A stretch of 64,000 nucleotides of DNA, from positions 372,001-436,000 of the forward strand of contig VXBP01009458.1 in the NCBI GenBank assembly GCA_013400115.1, read 5' to 3'. The notes under the pieces are model-generated. The model made no database searches. It saw nothing but the letters and a program-made list of their open reading frames with translations, and was not told where the DNA came from. Source of the DNA: Rhinopomastus cyanomelas. Its lineage: Eukaryota > Chordata > Aves > Bucerotiformes > Rhinopomastidae. Made by a program: the position numbers and the translations under genes. Shown here one piece after another: positions 45,890 to 58,700 of this stretch; within the stretch, counting starts at the first letter, position 1, and each line of letters starts with the position of its first letter.

Positions 45890-48533
45890 GTAACTGGTTT
45901 TCATCTACAGTAGAATTTCGTTGCAGTTGTAAACGGTTCACGTCAAGGTTCAGTGAAGGCTTACTGTATCGTTGTAAAAAACAATCTCGTGGAACCTCAA
46001 AAAAGACATATTATATATTTTTGTTAACTCCACGTAAATCTAATGAATGCAGAAGGCAGTGGCAGTGTATACCGGGGATCATAACCCCTAGGTTAAGCTC
46101 TGTTGGTACAGCTGTAGTTCTTGGGGTCCGGCACAGTGATTTTGGGCAGCGTGGTCACATTTTGTTGTGCCTGTGCAGTGCTGCGTAGACAATTACAAGT
46201 TCTCTGAATTGCCTGTGGCAGGTCTGTCTTTACAGCGTTTGTCTGGAATGCCATTTTATGTATAATCTGCTTTAGTCCTGGCTAAAGACAAAAGTGAACT
46301 GCAGTATTGAAGACACCCTGTAACAACAGGACAGTAAGATTCCTTCTAATTAAGCCATAGGGCTTTCTCTTTTTCTGAGGTGTGATGTCATTTAGTTTGG
46401 TTTTATGTAGACACAAAGGGAGATGACAAAGCTGGCCCTTCTTTGGTTTGGGATTAGTTACTGAACTCTTTTTCTGGAGAGCTGATTTAACACTTTGAAT
46501 CGGTGAAACTCACAACTGACATTGTAAAGGCCTCTTAAATTGACCGTTGCTGCCTCGGGTTGATGTGAGCTGAGCTAGGTACTGATTGCTAGGAAACATG
46601 GTGCAAGTGGTTGTTTCAATTGTAAACAACTGTTGTACAATCCATAAAGAGTATTTTTGTTTATGAAGAAGTAACTTTAAAAGCAACATACTGATTTAAA
46701 GCCACACCAACTGGAAAAGTCAGAGCTGAAAAAATATCTGGCTCCAGGCAGGCCCTTTTCCCATGAACATATTTTCCCTTGAGCTAAAGCAACAGAAACC
46801 GCAGTCCAGAATATGAATCTTCTTGACTTCTTTGCTTTTTTTAGCCTTAGGTTTGTCTCCAAGTTTTCAGCTCACTTAGGAAAACAGCACAGGAGTTGTT
46901 TTTCCTTTGGAATGAAAAGAGATGTTTCCTTTCGCTTCTCATGAACTGGTTTCGGAAAACTTCAAGTTCTGTAGTACAATCATATGACAATGCCCAAAAC
47001 CATTTAGAAGGATAAGGAAAAAAGCTGCTAAGCTTTGCTAAGCGTGAAGCCTGCTCAGTGAACCCTTTTTTAAAACTAACATGGGGTCTGGATGCCTACT
47101 GGCCTCTGTGGTGGGTTAGATTCTGCGATTCCTGATACTGCTCAGTCACTCCTCCATGCACACAGTCCAGAGGGACTGCTATTTGTAAGTAGTACTTGGG
47201 TTTGCTGTGAAGGAAGGAGAGGGCCGTTTCAGAGAAATAGCTTGGATTGTGCCTATTGTTTTCATTCTGACTGTTGCACATATCTGTGTCAGTAGTAATG
47301 ACTGATGGGGATGTCCCCCAGTGAATGCAGTGCCTGAAACGAGAGACCTACCCATCACCCTGAGCTTCTGCGCATCAACTAGAACATATGTTCTAAGAAA
47401 TAGGTTTAGATTTGAGGTCGCTATCTCTGAGGTTAGATTGCTATGAGATAACCATGAGTTATCTTAGTGAATTGAGGTTCTTGCTGAGTTTGGCTCAGAA
47501 CTTGTCTACGCAGTGAAGTTAAGTGTGTTAGTAACTTTCCAGCTGGATGTTCTATATGCATCTGTGGATCAGGTGTTGGCAGAAGGGCACAGGATTAAGA
47601 ATACTTTCTAGGTGATGCTGAACTTTTAGAGTAGCTGATTTTTGGAATTCTATTTTCCAGCAGTTTAGACAAAACACAGGGAGTCTGGGTTCTTGAAGGC
47701 TTGATTTCTTAAGGCTTTCCTGTGCCTCTCCTATGACTGATAAAATTTACAGGTTATATGAAAGTATTTGTCAGTATGGCACGATGTGAAACTTCCTAAA
47801 TTTACTAGGTTTATCTACTGCTAGATTTCTGTGTAAATTCATGCCTGTGGAAGAGAGCAGGAGGCTGTTCTGCTGTAGCAGTTTGTTTTCCATAGGCACT
47901 GGTTAAGATCAGAGCCCTTTGGCATTTTTTGTTCTCTTCCTGACTCTTCAGAAGAGAATTTTCTGTTAACGTAAAGAACTAACACATTGCTTGAGGACTG
48001 CAGCTGGCGTGCTGCCCATCTAGCATTTCTTACACAAACACTTCTCCAAGCTGCAGATTGTATTTTGGTAAGGAAAGCCCAAAGGATTGCTGGATCTGGA
48101 TCCGCTCCAACCATTGTAGTGTAGAGCTGAGTCATGCTGCTTCCTCTTTCTTTGCGTGATCCACAAGTGAGTGAGTAGAATTTTCAAGATGTAAAAGGGG
48201 AAATACATCTGAAAAGCAAAATGATTGACTTGCTCTGTAAATCTCACTTGGCCTAGCAGGTACAAAACCAACATGACATTTTGAATTGCATATGAACTTG
48301 TAAAGAGAAAGCTTCAGTCAGCCTGTGATGAAATCTCTGTTAAAGACCAAATCATTATTAAGCAGTGCCTTGCCTGAAACAATCTTGACTCCAAGTACAG
48401 CCAGACTTCTAGCACAGAACTAGTTCTCTCGCTGCTACAACGATGAACTTTCTGTAGCTGTTAAAATGAGAGTTCATTTGTTTTCCCTTCCTGTGCCTTG
48501 ATACAGCTTAATTTTCATGAAAACTGTTATAGT

Positions 48534-48567
48534 TGTACAGATGTGCAGTACACTGCACAGCTGTACA
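48534..48567. repeat. 15-bp inverted repeat, 4-nt loop
   Basis: TGTACAGATGTGCAG (48534-48548), loop TACA, CTGCACAGCTGTACA (48553-48567). 14 of 15 pairs match. Confidence 0.85.
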
Positions 48568-50033
48568 CTAAACACTAGAACAGTAGTGGTACAGCAGTGT
48601 CTAACGCCCACATAGACTAACTCAGCTGAAGAATCTGCTGCAATAGTATGTCTAAACCCGCAGATAAATCAGATGCTGGACATTCCTGTGGTGGCAGAAG
48701 GGTCTAATTTATAAAGCATTTGGCTCCACTGCAAACAAAAAGGGATGGCCATTTTCACCAGAAGTTCTATTGTTCTTTAGGCATGCGTTAGCCTTTGCTG
48801 CCAGATTTAGCTTAAAGTTTTAAGTGCTGTGGCAATGTAGGGGCAAATGATCCACTTACAGGACATGAGTACTTGCTGAGCAGGGCAGAACTCCCTCCAT
48901 CTTGAGAAGAACAAGTCTGAGTCACTGATGTGCACTTGAGATGTGTGGCAAAGACAAGGCTTGGCTTAGCCAGAGGAGAGCATGTAAACAAGTAAAAAGT
49001 GAGTCCTACATTATCATAGAACACAGAAGCACTCTCTCCCTGCTCTTCAGAATGTGCAGGAAAGTGCTTCAGTAACAGTGTGAAGGGAAACAGTGTTGAT
49101 GTGAGTGCTGCTGTGGGTACTGTTCGGTGTGGCACTGCTCTGTCTGCTCTCAGTTGTTGCTCTGGCTGGTCTTGAGAACACTCTGAGGTGAAGGTGCTTT
49201 TGTGTAAATGTGCTTTGCTGGGAATTTACTTATAGTGGTGAGAGACATCTTTAATTAAGTATCTGTGGATACATGCTCCTAGTGTATGAATTAGCATCTA
49301 ATCGATAATACTAAGAGGTGGTTAAGCTCCCATTAACACTGGGCATATCTGCTAATGCTCTGGCTGTCTACTAGTCTGTGGCATCACACATAAACAGCAG
49401 ATGTTTTCTAAGCTGTTCTCACTTTCTGAAGAGAACAAGCCAAAAGGAAACCCAAGTTATTCTAATATCTGTTTTGGATTCCTGGACAGGTAAATACCAG
49501 GCATTTTATTGCAGCTTCTGAAGCTTTTGTGCACAGTTATGCTGAACAGAAAGTAAACCCAGCTATCTGCATAATGAATATGGCAGAAAATAGTTGGCCA
49601 AAGTTTACACTGCAAAGAAAATAATAGCTGAGATTTGTATAAACTGGAAAATTTTCCGTTCACAGAACAAGGCCTTACTGCAAGTAGTGTTACATCTGTT
49701 TCCAAGTTTCCATGGAAATTGCACTCCATTCACTTTTTCATTTCTATTATTTCACTGAAGTCCAAAAGGGCTCTGATTAGACAATGCACAGGCAAGAGCA
49801 CATCTGCCCATGCAGAACCACAGGCTGCCCACAAGTTTTTTATGAGGCTGCAGAGAGGCACAGTTTTTTTCTTTTCTTTTCGCGTAACGATTCCTTGCTG
49901 TTCCCCCCCACAAAGGTAAACAGGCTGTATTGCACTTCCTTGTAGTTAACTTCTAACTAGCTTCCTTCCATGAGCTCCCCATGGCAGAGAAGAGAGTCTG
50001 TAAGGTCATGGGAAAAACATATCCTTGAACAAA

Positions 50034-50060
50034 TGGGGGGGGTGTGGGGGGTGTGTGTGT
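50034..50060. repeat. G/T-rich simple sequence
   Basis: Runs of G interrupted by T, ending in (TG)n, next to the 3' end of the CR1 copy at 50070. Confidence 0.8.
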
Positions 50061-50069
50061 CTGACTCTG

Positions 50070-50505
50070 ATCACAGAACATTAGGGACTGGAAGGGACCT
50101 TGAAAGATCATCTAGTCCCATCCCCCTGCCACAGCAGGATCACCTAGACCAACTCGCATGGGAGCACATCCAGACAGGTTTTAAATGTCTCCAGAGGAGA
50201 CTCCACAACCCCCTGGGCAGCCCCTTGCAGTGCTCTGTCATCCTCACCAGGAAGAAGTTCTTTCTCATATTGATGTGGAACCTCCTCTGTTCCAGCTGAC
50301 ACCCACTGCCCCTTGTCCTATCATTAGATGTCATTGAGCAGAGCCTGGCTCCATCCTCCTGATATCCACCCTTCACAAATTTATAAACATTAATGAGGTC
50401 ACCCCTCAGTCTCCTCTTCTCCAAGCTAAAGAGACCCAGCTCCCTCAGCCTTTCCTCATCAGGGAGGTGTTCTATTCCTTTTATCATCTTTGTGCTCTCC
50501 AGCAG
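50070..50505 (-). mobile_element. CR1 LINE, 5'-truncated
   Basis: About 435 bp in minus orientation. It has GATCACAGAACATTAGGGAC at the 3' end, and an open stretch encoding EERLRELGLFSLEKRRLRGD and LINVYKFVKGGYQEDG from CR1 ORF2. It is shorter than the copies at 24856 and 35108 and ends near the IKGIEHLPDEE segment. Confidence 0.93.
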
Positions 50506-53500
50506 TGCTGTGTCCCTCAGAAAGATAATAAAAGCACTTGGACCCTTCAGAGAATGAAATATGTGACTGGAAATTTGAACCTATTTACTCAAATTGAGAA
50601 AGGGACAGTGAAGAAGTGCATCCCATTGCTGCTCTGGGGTTTCACTGTACTTAGGGGGTGGGTTAAAGGCTGCATTGTTGGGAATGCGAGGTGCTGCATG
50701 CATGGAAGCTGAAGATGCAGACCATAGAGGGAGAATGTGTGCTGCAGTTAGAAATTGTGAAAGCAGGAGAAATGCAGAGATAAAATCCTGGGCTCAGTCA
50801 AGCCTGGTAGCAAAGCTGGTGATTTCAAAAAGTGATTTCATACCAGTTTCTGACTCATTTGCAGATCTGTGTCATCTTGCTGAATGGGATTTTGAAAAAA
50901 TGTCTCTTACTTAGTGTTTCTGATCAGAAAGGTGTTATTATTTCCCAATGCTTCTTCCTCCCAGTTCCCATCTTTCTTATTTGGGGGGCAGTATTCAGTA
51001 GTTTTAATTCTGCTGAAACACTTGTGGTAATTAGTTGCATTTGGTCTTCCAAAGTTCCTAGCAGCATTATAGTTTGACATTTTCTTTTACTGCTAGTTCT
51101 AAAAAGCCAATCTACTTGCTGATTCAAATTGCTGCCATGCTTTATTTCAGAAGAGCTGCATTTTTCAGCAGTGAGTGATGGGATTCTCTACAGGGACTAG
51201 AAGATCTCAGATGTAAATTGGTTGTGCACTCAGTGTGTATTACAGGAAAATCAACCTACTTTGTTCAAATCAAACATAATCATCCTGAAAACTAACACGC
51301 TTTGCCATTACAAGAAGCCTTGGTCAGTCAGGTGGGTATCTGGAGGTTTATGTAATTGCTGTAGCCAGATTTCACTTGCATTTACTATAAACCTTGACAT
51401 TTAAATTGTTTTCTTTCTGAGAAGACAGTAAAATATTTGGCCACCTATTTTTATTTACATTTCTAAATAAACAGCTATTTCTCTCCAGAATGCTTCCCAC
51501 ATGGCAGCTCATGCCCTAAAATATCAATTTTGGGGCATCAGAGCACTTTATAAAAAGGATTATATCAAAGTCTGCCTTCTGGCTTTTGCTTTTGTAAGTG
51601 TTGCTCTATGCAATAACTTAAGAGGAAATTCTTCTGGGGATTGAGATGTCTCTCTGCCAGCCAGGAAAGCTGCTTTCTGAAACAAAGGCGTGTGTTTCAG
51701 TAAGTTAGGGTTAGCTATTTTGTCCCAAGTTAGGTATTTGCCTCAATAAGGAAATCTGCCCTTTTTTTCCCCCTGGAGCTTTTGTCAGCCAGGTCCTTTC
51801 TCAGCTTTCCTGCATAATTAACTTTCTTGCTGTACGAAAAGGGGGAAGGGGCTGTGGTGAAAGAGAAAATGACCCTTTCAGTGCTAAAGGAGCATGTCCC
51901 CCAGATTACCTCTGCAGAGCAATGAGCAATGGTCCTTTTCAAAACATTGAAGGATTCTCCTTCAGATGTCAACAGAGACCTGTCAAACCACGTCACCGAA
52001 GTCACAGCAGGGTTTGATTAAGAGAAGAGTTCGTCCAGAGAAGCCAAAGGCTCTGAATAAATGTAGGGGGGAGTGAAGGAGAACTGCTCAAGGACAGAAT
52101 GGTATTATGGAAATCACATCAAAATACTGAGCACTGTGATTTAGCCTTCTAATGCTCAAGATTATTTTAGCAGAAGAAAAACTATGAAATATTCATCTCA
52201 AAACATGAAAGATGAGAATAGGGATCCTAGCCATCCCCTGAAGCTGGTGCAAGTTAAAACTTAAAAAACATCAGCACAGTAAGCTGATAGTGGGAAAAGA
52301 AAGCAGGCTGTACCTAGTGGCTGGGCTTCAGGAGTCTGGGAAACTGGCTAGGGCTGAAGTCAGGGAGATGTGCTAGAACAGGGAGATCCACTGTTGTTAT
52401 TGTTCTTAGTTCAGAGCTTTAAAAATGCCGTTTACTGTTCTTTCATTAATGGCTTTTAAAAGCCCCCCACGTACTGGAGAGCTGCCTTTGGAAAATGGCA
52501 AACTGTAGCAGCCAAACTATAGCGGCCTATTTATCGTGTCGGTTACGCGGTGGAACAATACAGTGGGTTTAGCCAACAGAGGAACTGATGGAGAGCAGCA
52601 GGCATTTCGCCTTTGCCCCCGGAAGGGTCTGTGCTCTGATAGCCCAGCAGCATCTCTGTTAGTCCCTCATTTTAACCTGCAGCTGCAAGGGCTCTTGCAG
52701 ACTGGAGTGTTTTCTTTTCCTTAAAGAGTAACAGTTATATCATAATAGTTTCAGTAAGTTAATCAAAGCAGAGAAACAAACAGAATAAAACCTAGTAGGG
52801 ATTCAGCTTAAGCTTTTAAATCTCTGCATTCCTCCCAGCTTACTCAGGGAAAGTATATTCCTATTTCTACTGGGAAAACTCTTAAAAGCTTTCTCACAAT
52901 AATGGATTGGGCGTTAACGCCTTGTTCACAAGGACTGTGTGGTTTCTTTGTGTGTTCTCATAATCTTATTGTAATTCTAGCAACAGTACAAAATGTGAAA
53001 ATAAAGCAGTGAGATGTGAGGCTCTGACATGGTTTGGAAACATCATCCAGCTGCATCTGCAAGGGGCTTGCACTGCAAAGGGCTTTTCTGTGTGTCAGGT
53101 AATGGCTGTGCTGGAAAGCAGAGGAGGGCGATTGACAGCCTCTCTTGGTCAAACTCCCCTTTGCAAGGGCACTTCCATCAAGTCCTGTTTTTCCTAAAGG
53201 TCAGGATAGCTATTCTAAAGGTACTGGATAGCTTCTGCAGGTTCCTGTACTCACACTTAGTTGAAGGTGATCGTCATAACTTACCCTAAGTTGCCTCAGG
53301 CACTGAGAGACAAGAAGTTTCAGTGTTTCCAAGGGCTCCATGGAATTAAAACCAGGTGTGAGTTTATTCTTCGAAGTGCTAGTTCAGACAGTCACTACAG
53401 GATTTATGAAATAATCAATATCTGAGCCTTTGGAGCACGGCCTTTATTAGGCTCATTAAGGGCAGAATGTTTCCAAGGTACAGTGACAAAGACTGCTGGG

Positions 53501-55767
53501 CTACTTCAAATGCCAGGGTATACAGAGCTGCAGCAATACAATCCTCATTTCTAAACTGTGTTTTACAAATTCCCAGTGAAGTCAGAAGGCATCTCCTGGG
53601 CTACAGAGAACATAGGAAGCAGTGTGTGTGTTGCCTGAGGGATGAGTGGGAAGCATCCCCTTCTGTGGCAGACTGGAAGGGTTGAGTTGATAAGTACAGA
53701 AGTAGCATGTCCGTGGGACTTTTGCAACAGGACCATGGGGTGATGGAAATTCTGGAGAATTTCACCTTCCCCAAAAAATAATTGCAGGACTTTCGGTGGG
53801 GACTGTTCTGGCTCGTTTTAAGAAGATATTGCTTTATGGACATCATTCCAGAGTAGTGAAAAGAGCTTCGTTAGTTTCATGTTGATTTAAGTGTTTTATA
53901 GGAATAATGTTTGGACTGCCGACACCATAAAGACTCTGGAATTTTTGTGAGGATGTAGACTTGGAAGTTCTGTGCTTTTTTACCACGTGTTTTGGGTCTG
54001 CCTCAACCCACTTCTTCCACACAGGTGATAGAACTGGATCTGTACAAGCTTGGACATCTTTCTTTCCTCAGAGCCGCCTTCTGGTCCCATCAAAATCAGT
54101 GGGGGTTGGCCACTGACTTCAGTAGGACCAGAAATTGTCATTGAAACAGTCAACAAGACAAAGTCTTGTTTAAAAAGTGTTTGTATGGGGAAAGTTGGAA
54201 AAGCAACTGTACAATGGACGTTGTGTAAAATGTGTTTTCTCTTAATGACCTTCCAGTTCAGATTGGCTCTGTTTACATACAAATCAAAAGCTGGTTTGTC
54301 TGACTGCCAGCACAGCAAAGCTCAGTCTGGGATCTGAGTATCCAGCTGTGTCTTTTGCCTCTGACATCCTTCCAGTAATAAAAGTTGTGTGGCTGGGATT
54401 TGGCTCGAGTTGCAGATGATGTGTGAGCCAGAATTGAATTCAGCCTGCTCTTCCTTTTCAAGACAATAGAAGTTAAAGCTTGTTTGTGTCAATTAAATAA
54501 GCATATACAACTCTGAAACCCCTCAGGGACCAGATAGGATGAATAAGATGCTCTTTTTCCATCATCACATTTCTAACCCTGACCAATGTGAAGTCACTGG
54601 GAACTCAAGTCTGTGGGAACTCAGACTTCTGTCTTCCTGATTTCAAAGCTAGAGCAGAAGCTTTTATGGAATTTACCTGTTAAGATGCAGCATCTAGAGA
54701 GCAGACAGCCTTTGCAATGCCATCTAATCCAGGTTCTTTGCTCTCTTTCAAGCTTCCTGAAGAGAGTATGAAGCACTGCCTTTGTTCTGTCAGCTTGTGC
54801 TCCCTCAACAGCTTCCCCACAAAGGGACAAAGGGACAGGGACAGGTGAAGTGGCAGTGCCACCATGCCTTACCCCTTCCCATTTTAGTCTTTTTTCCAGT
54901 GGGATGTTGGTTAACTGGGCTGCTTTGAGTAGCAGAGGCTCTCCAAACTTTCCCATATGGAGATTTCTCTTTGGTAGCTTCTCTGGAACTTGGGTGCTGC
55001 TCTTGACAGACAGCTGCCAGTGGAGCATGTGGTGATGGAGAGGTTTCAGGTCCTGGGTATTGTCTGAATGAAGGCAAAATTATCTCAGTTCATGAGGGAG
55101 CAATGCATGAGGAGACTGTATTTATTGCAGGGTCTTCTTTCTTCTAATGATGGGGAGATCTCTGCCTGGGGTACAGAGCTACAGAGCTCTGGCAGGCTGC
55201 ACTTTGACCCCCTCATTGTAAAACACTGCTGGCAAAGCTTATATAGCAGTTGGTTATCTGCACTCCTTCCAATATTAAACCCCTATTTATGAAATGATCA
55301 AAAGCTTCTCCCATTGACAGGATCAGGGCAAGCCAGCAGAGGTGCAGAATCTGAGGCTCCCCAAATGCTTCTAGCTGGCAGCAGTGGGGAGCTGCTTTGC
55401 AGCAGCATGATCCAAGGCCGCCTTTTGAAGCTTCTTACAGCAAGAGAATTCCCATTTGTATGTTCTTGGCTGGGTTTGTTGTGACATGCCCTGTTATTCT
55501 GGCATTCTGCGACCATTCTGAAGTTCCCCCAGGCATCCCTTCAAATGAAACATTGCATCACCGAGGAAGTGAAGCCATTAAAAGTGAATTCTTTCGCCAA
55601 ACACTTGGAGCAAATACAATCAGCAATCATCCACCAGAAATGGCCTTGCAAGTTGACATTGCAAAATTTGGGAGAACAATAGATCTTTCCTGGGTGGTTT
55701 GATTCACTTTTTTTTCAAAAAAGCTGAGCTATGCTGTTATTTTTTGCCACATCATGAATGAAGGTTT

Positions 55768-55790
55768 TACATTTGCAAAGAGCAAATGTA
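55768..55790. repeat. Perfect 9-bp inverted repeat, 5-nt loop
   Basis: TACATTTGC (55768-55776), AAAGA, GCAAATGTA (55782-55790). Short; may be chance in 18 kb of AT-rich DNA. Confidence 0.75.
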
Positions 55791-58700
55791 GAAGGGTTCC
55801 CAAGCAAAGTGGTTAGAGCATGGAGCTTTACATTTCAAAATCCTTTTGAAAGAAGAGAAATTCAGAGTTCTCTGCAGAACTGTGCTAAGGTCTCTGACCT
55901 TCTCTGTGATTTTCTTCATCCAGTAACAATCCTCCCTTTTTGCAGAGCTGTGGGGATGAACCCGTTACTGTTAACAGACTGTTCTCATGGTGTGAAAAGC
56001 TGTACAAGTGTCAAGGATCATTATCAGAGTTTACCTTGCATGTGAAAGGGTTAATATCTTTCTCCAAAGAATGAGATCGGACTTAGGTTTGGCACAGGAG
56101 GAGAGAAGACAGAGGATTTTGTTCTGCAGGAAACTAGGTCAGCAGGTTTTTATTATCGTGCTTGACAGCCCAATGTGGTTTGCATTTAGGAATGAACCCA
56201 GTTGACACTGTATATGGTGGATTACTTCTTCCCAGAAAGCAGCCCCTCAGACATCGCTCCGTGCGTTACGGGTTTCCCAAGATGAAGCAGCTCGGGCAGA
56301 TGTGCGTCCGTTAGACGCATTTTTAGAGCTGTGTGTCGTGTGAGCCTCAGGAGCACGGAGTGAAGGCCAAGGTATTCTGAAAAGGAGGAACAATAGGGCT
56401 GGAATCTTTTCAGGATCAGGATCACATAATTCTTCATTGTTTTTACACCCCATCTACTGATGGCTGTTTCTTATAGCCTGTAGCATTGTTTGGTTTTTGT
56501 TTGGATGTGATCAGACACTGATCTTGGTCCTGCCAAAGTACATCTGGAGCAATTCCTTGATGTCTCTGCAGCTACTGCTGCGTGTGGTCCTGCAGATAAC
56601 CTTTAGGTGGGGAGCTTTCCATTGTAACTTCTGGACTTGGTAAGCAAGGAATGATTTGGTTAATCCAGAACCTTTTTCATATCTTTTGGCTTTCTCGACC
56701 ACAAATCCTACAGTGTGTTCCTTTTCTGGGCAACTGAGAATAGATGTCCATGATCTTTACCTCTTCCAGGCTTCGTGCATACTGGAGAGTTCAGGCTGCC
56801 TTTCTTTACAGATTGCTTTGACTCTACTGAATAGTGAAAAGCCAAGCACTTACAACTTTTTTAAAAAATCTACCTTTGATCATGGGGATCAGATAGGGGT
56901 GATGGAGCTTAGACAGGCTGTTGGTATCATCCAGGCAAGTTCATGAGTTTGAAGGCTGAGCATCTATTTCCAGCTTTATACTTCTGCTGTTTTACAGACT
57001 TAAATGTGAGTTAATGGCCTTTCAGCATAATAAACCCACCTCATTCTGTCCAGTTCTAGTCTTTATTCAGTTCTGGCATAAAGAAACCCAGACATTTTTG
57101 CAAACCAAGTTTGGCTTTTAAAGCTGAACAAGTTAAAAACAGGCAATATTGACAAGAACGGTCAACAGTAGGTTGCCAGCAGTTCCTGGAAATAATGGAG
57201 TTTCACAACCATTCCCTGCAGACTGGACATGTAGAGAGGAAAAATACCCTTGTGGCTTACATGGACAGAATAAAGAAAATGCAAAGGCTGTTGAGAAAGG
57301 TTATTATGGTAAAATTTCAAATGTCACTCTTGGGTGTAAACCAAGTTGCAGCCTATCACATGCCTCAAAGTGGTGACAGCCTAGAAATAATACAGGTCAG
57401 AAAAGTCCATACGATCTCTCCCGCATTTCCTCAGAGTCTTGTACGAGGCTGTACATTTTAGTTATCCGGTGCCTTTGAATCTTTAAACAGTTTTGGCTGC
57501 AATAAATGTGCTCATGAAACATTTAACATGTTGAACAGGGATGAAGAAAATTGGTATTTCTGTAATACCCTCGTGCTCTTCCACTGTTGGCATCTGTGAC
57601 CCAGAGCCAAGGAGACGTCGGCGCATGTCAGGAGGAGAGGTGTGGCGAGGGCTTGCAGCGGGCAGACACGTACACACAATAAACATCTGAGCTGAGGCAG
57701 CAGTTTGAAAACTGCCTCGTGCATAATGAAACAGGAAGGGCTGCAGGAGAATCTCCGTGGCTCTGCTGAGCGATGGCAAATTACTTCATTCAAATTTGTA
57801 GTGACTCAGAAAATGTCACTACTTTGCTGGAAGGCTTGGGTTGTGTTCTTTACTCCCTAAATTGAACTAAGTTGAATTAAACTCTTAGCTGAAGAAATGA
57901 GAGATGGAAAAGACTTTCCATCTACTGCAGTGGCCCTCCAGAATGTATATTCTGTCTCTGGAGGCTGTCAGCCACGTGAAGCTTTTGGGATGTGACTCAC
58001 AGGATAAATAATTTTGGTCATTCTTGCTGTGAATGAAAAGAGTAAAACCTTGTATTTTTAGAAAGGATTGGGTTTTTTTCACCAAAAGAGTTCAGAAAAA
58101 AACACAAATCATTAGCATATCGGCGCTGTCGCTGACAGTACAGTAGTTTCTGGGATGAAACAGCAACTATTAATAGCACTCAGTAACACCATGTGTATGA
58201 AAAATGTCTGCTGCTGCCGTGGATTTGTGCTCTTCCAAGTGAATGAACTCTGCTTTCCAGACTGGAGCTGGGGTGGGTAATGCAGAAGAGCAGTGCATGT
58301 GTGTCAGCGAATGAACAGATGCTTGCAGGAGAGCGGGGGATAAACAGATGCCGAGTAATGCTGGAGCAGGAACTAAGCCTTTTGTGCCCATTTGGGAGCT
58401 CTGCTGCAGTAAGGCTGCAGCCTGCAGCTTGAAGTACCTTAGGATGTTCTTCTTCCCCATGGCCGGGGTTAGAAGCCAGTGCAGTTAAGTGCAGAGTGGT
58501 CTCTTTGCAGAACAAACACGAAGGCACTAAGCTAAAATGGTCTTTCACAGAGCGATGACTTGCTATGGGGGCATTCCTTTTCTGTTTTTACATGTAACCC
58601 TATCTTTACCAATTACAGCAGCTATTTAATGGTTAGAATATGATCTTTGAGCTATGAGCACAAACCCTGTTTATCCCTCTTGTGGGATAAAATATATTTA

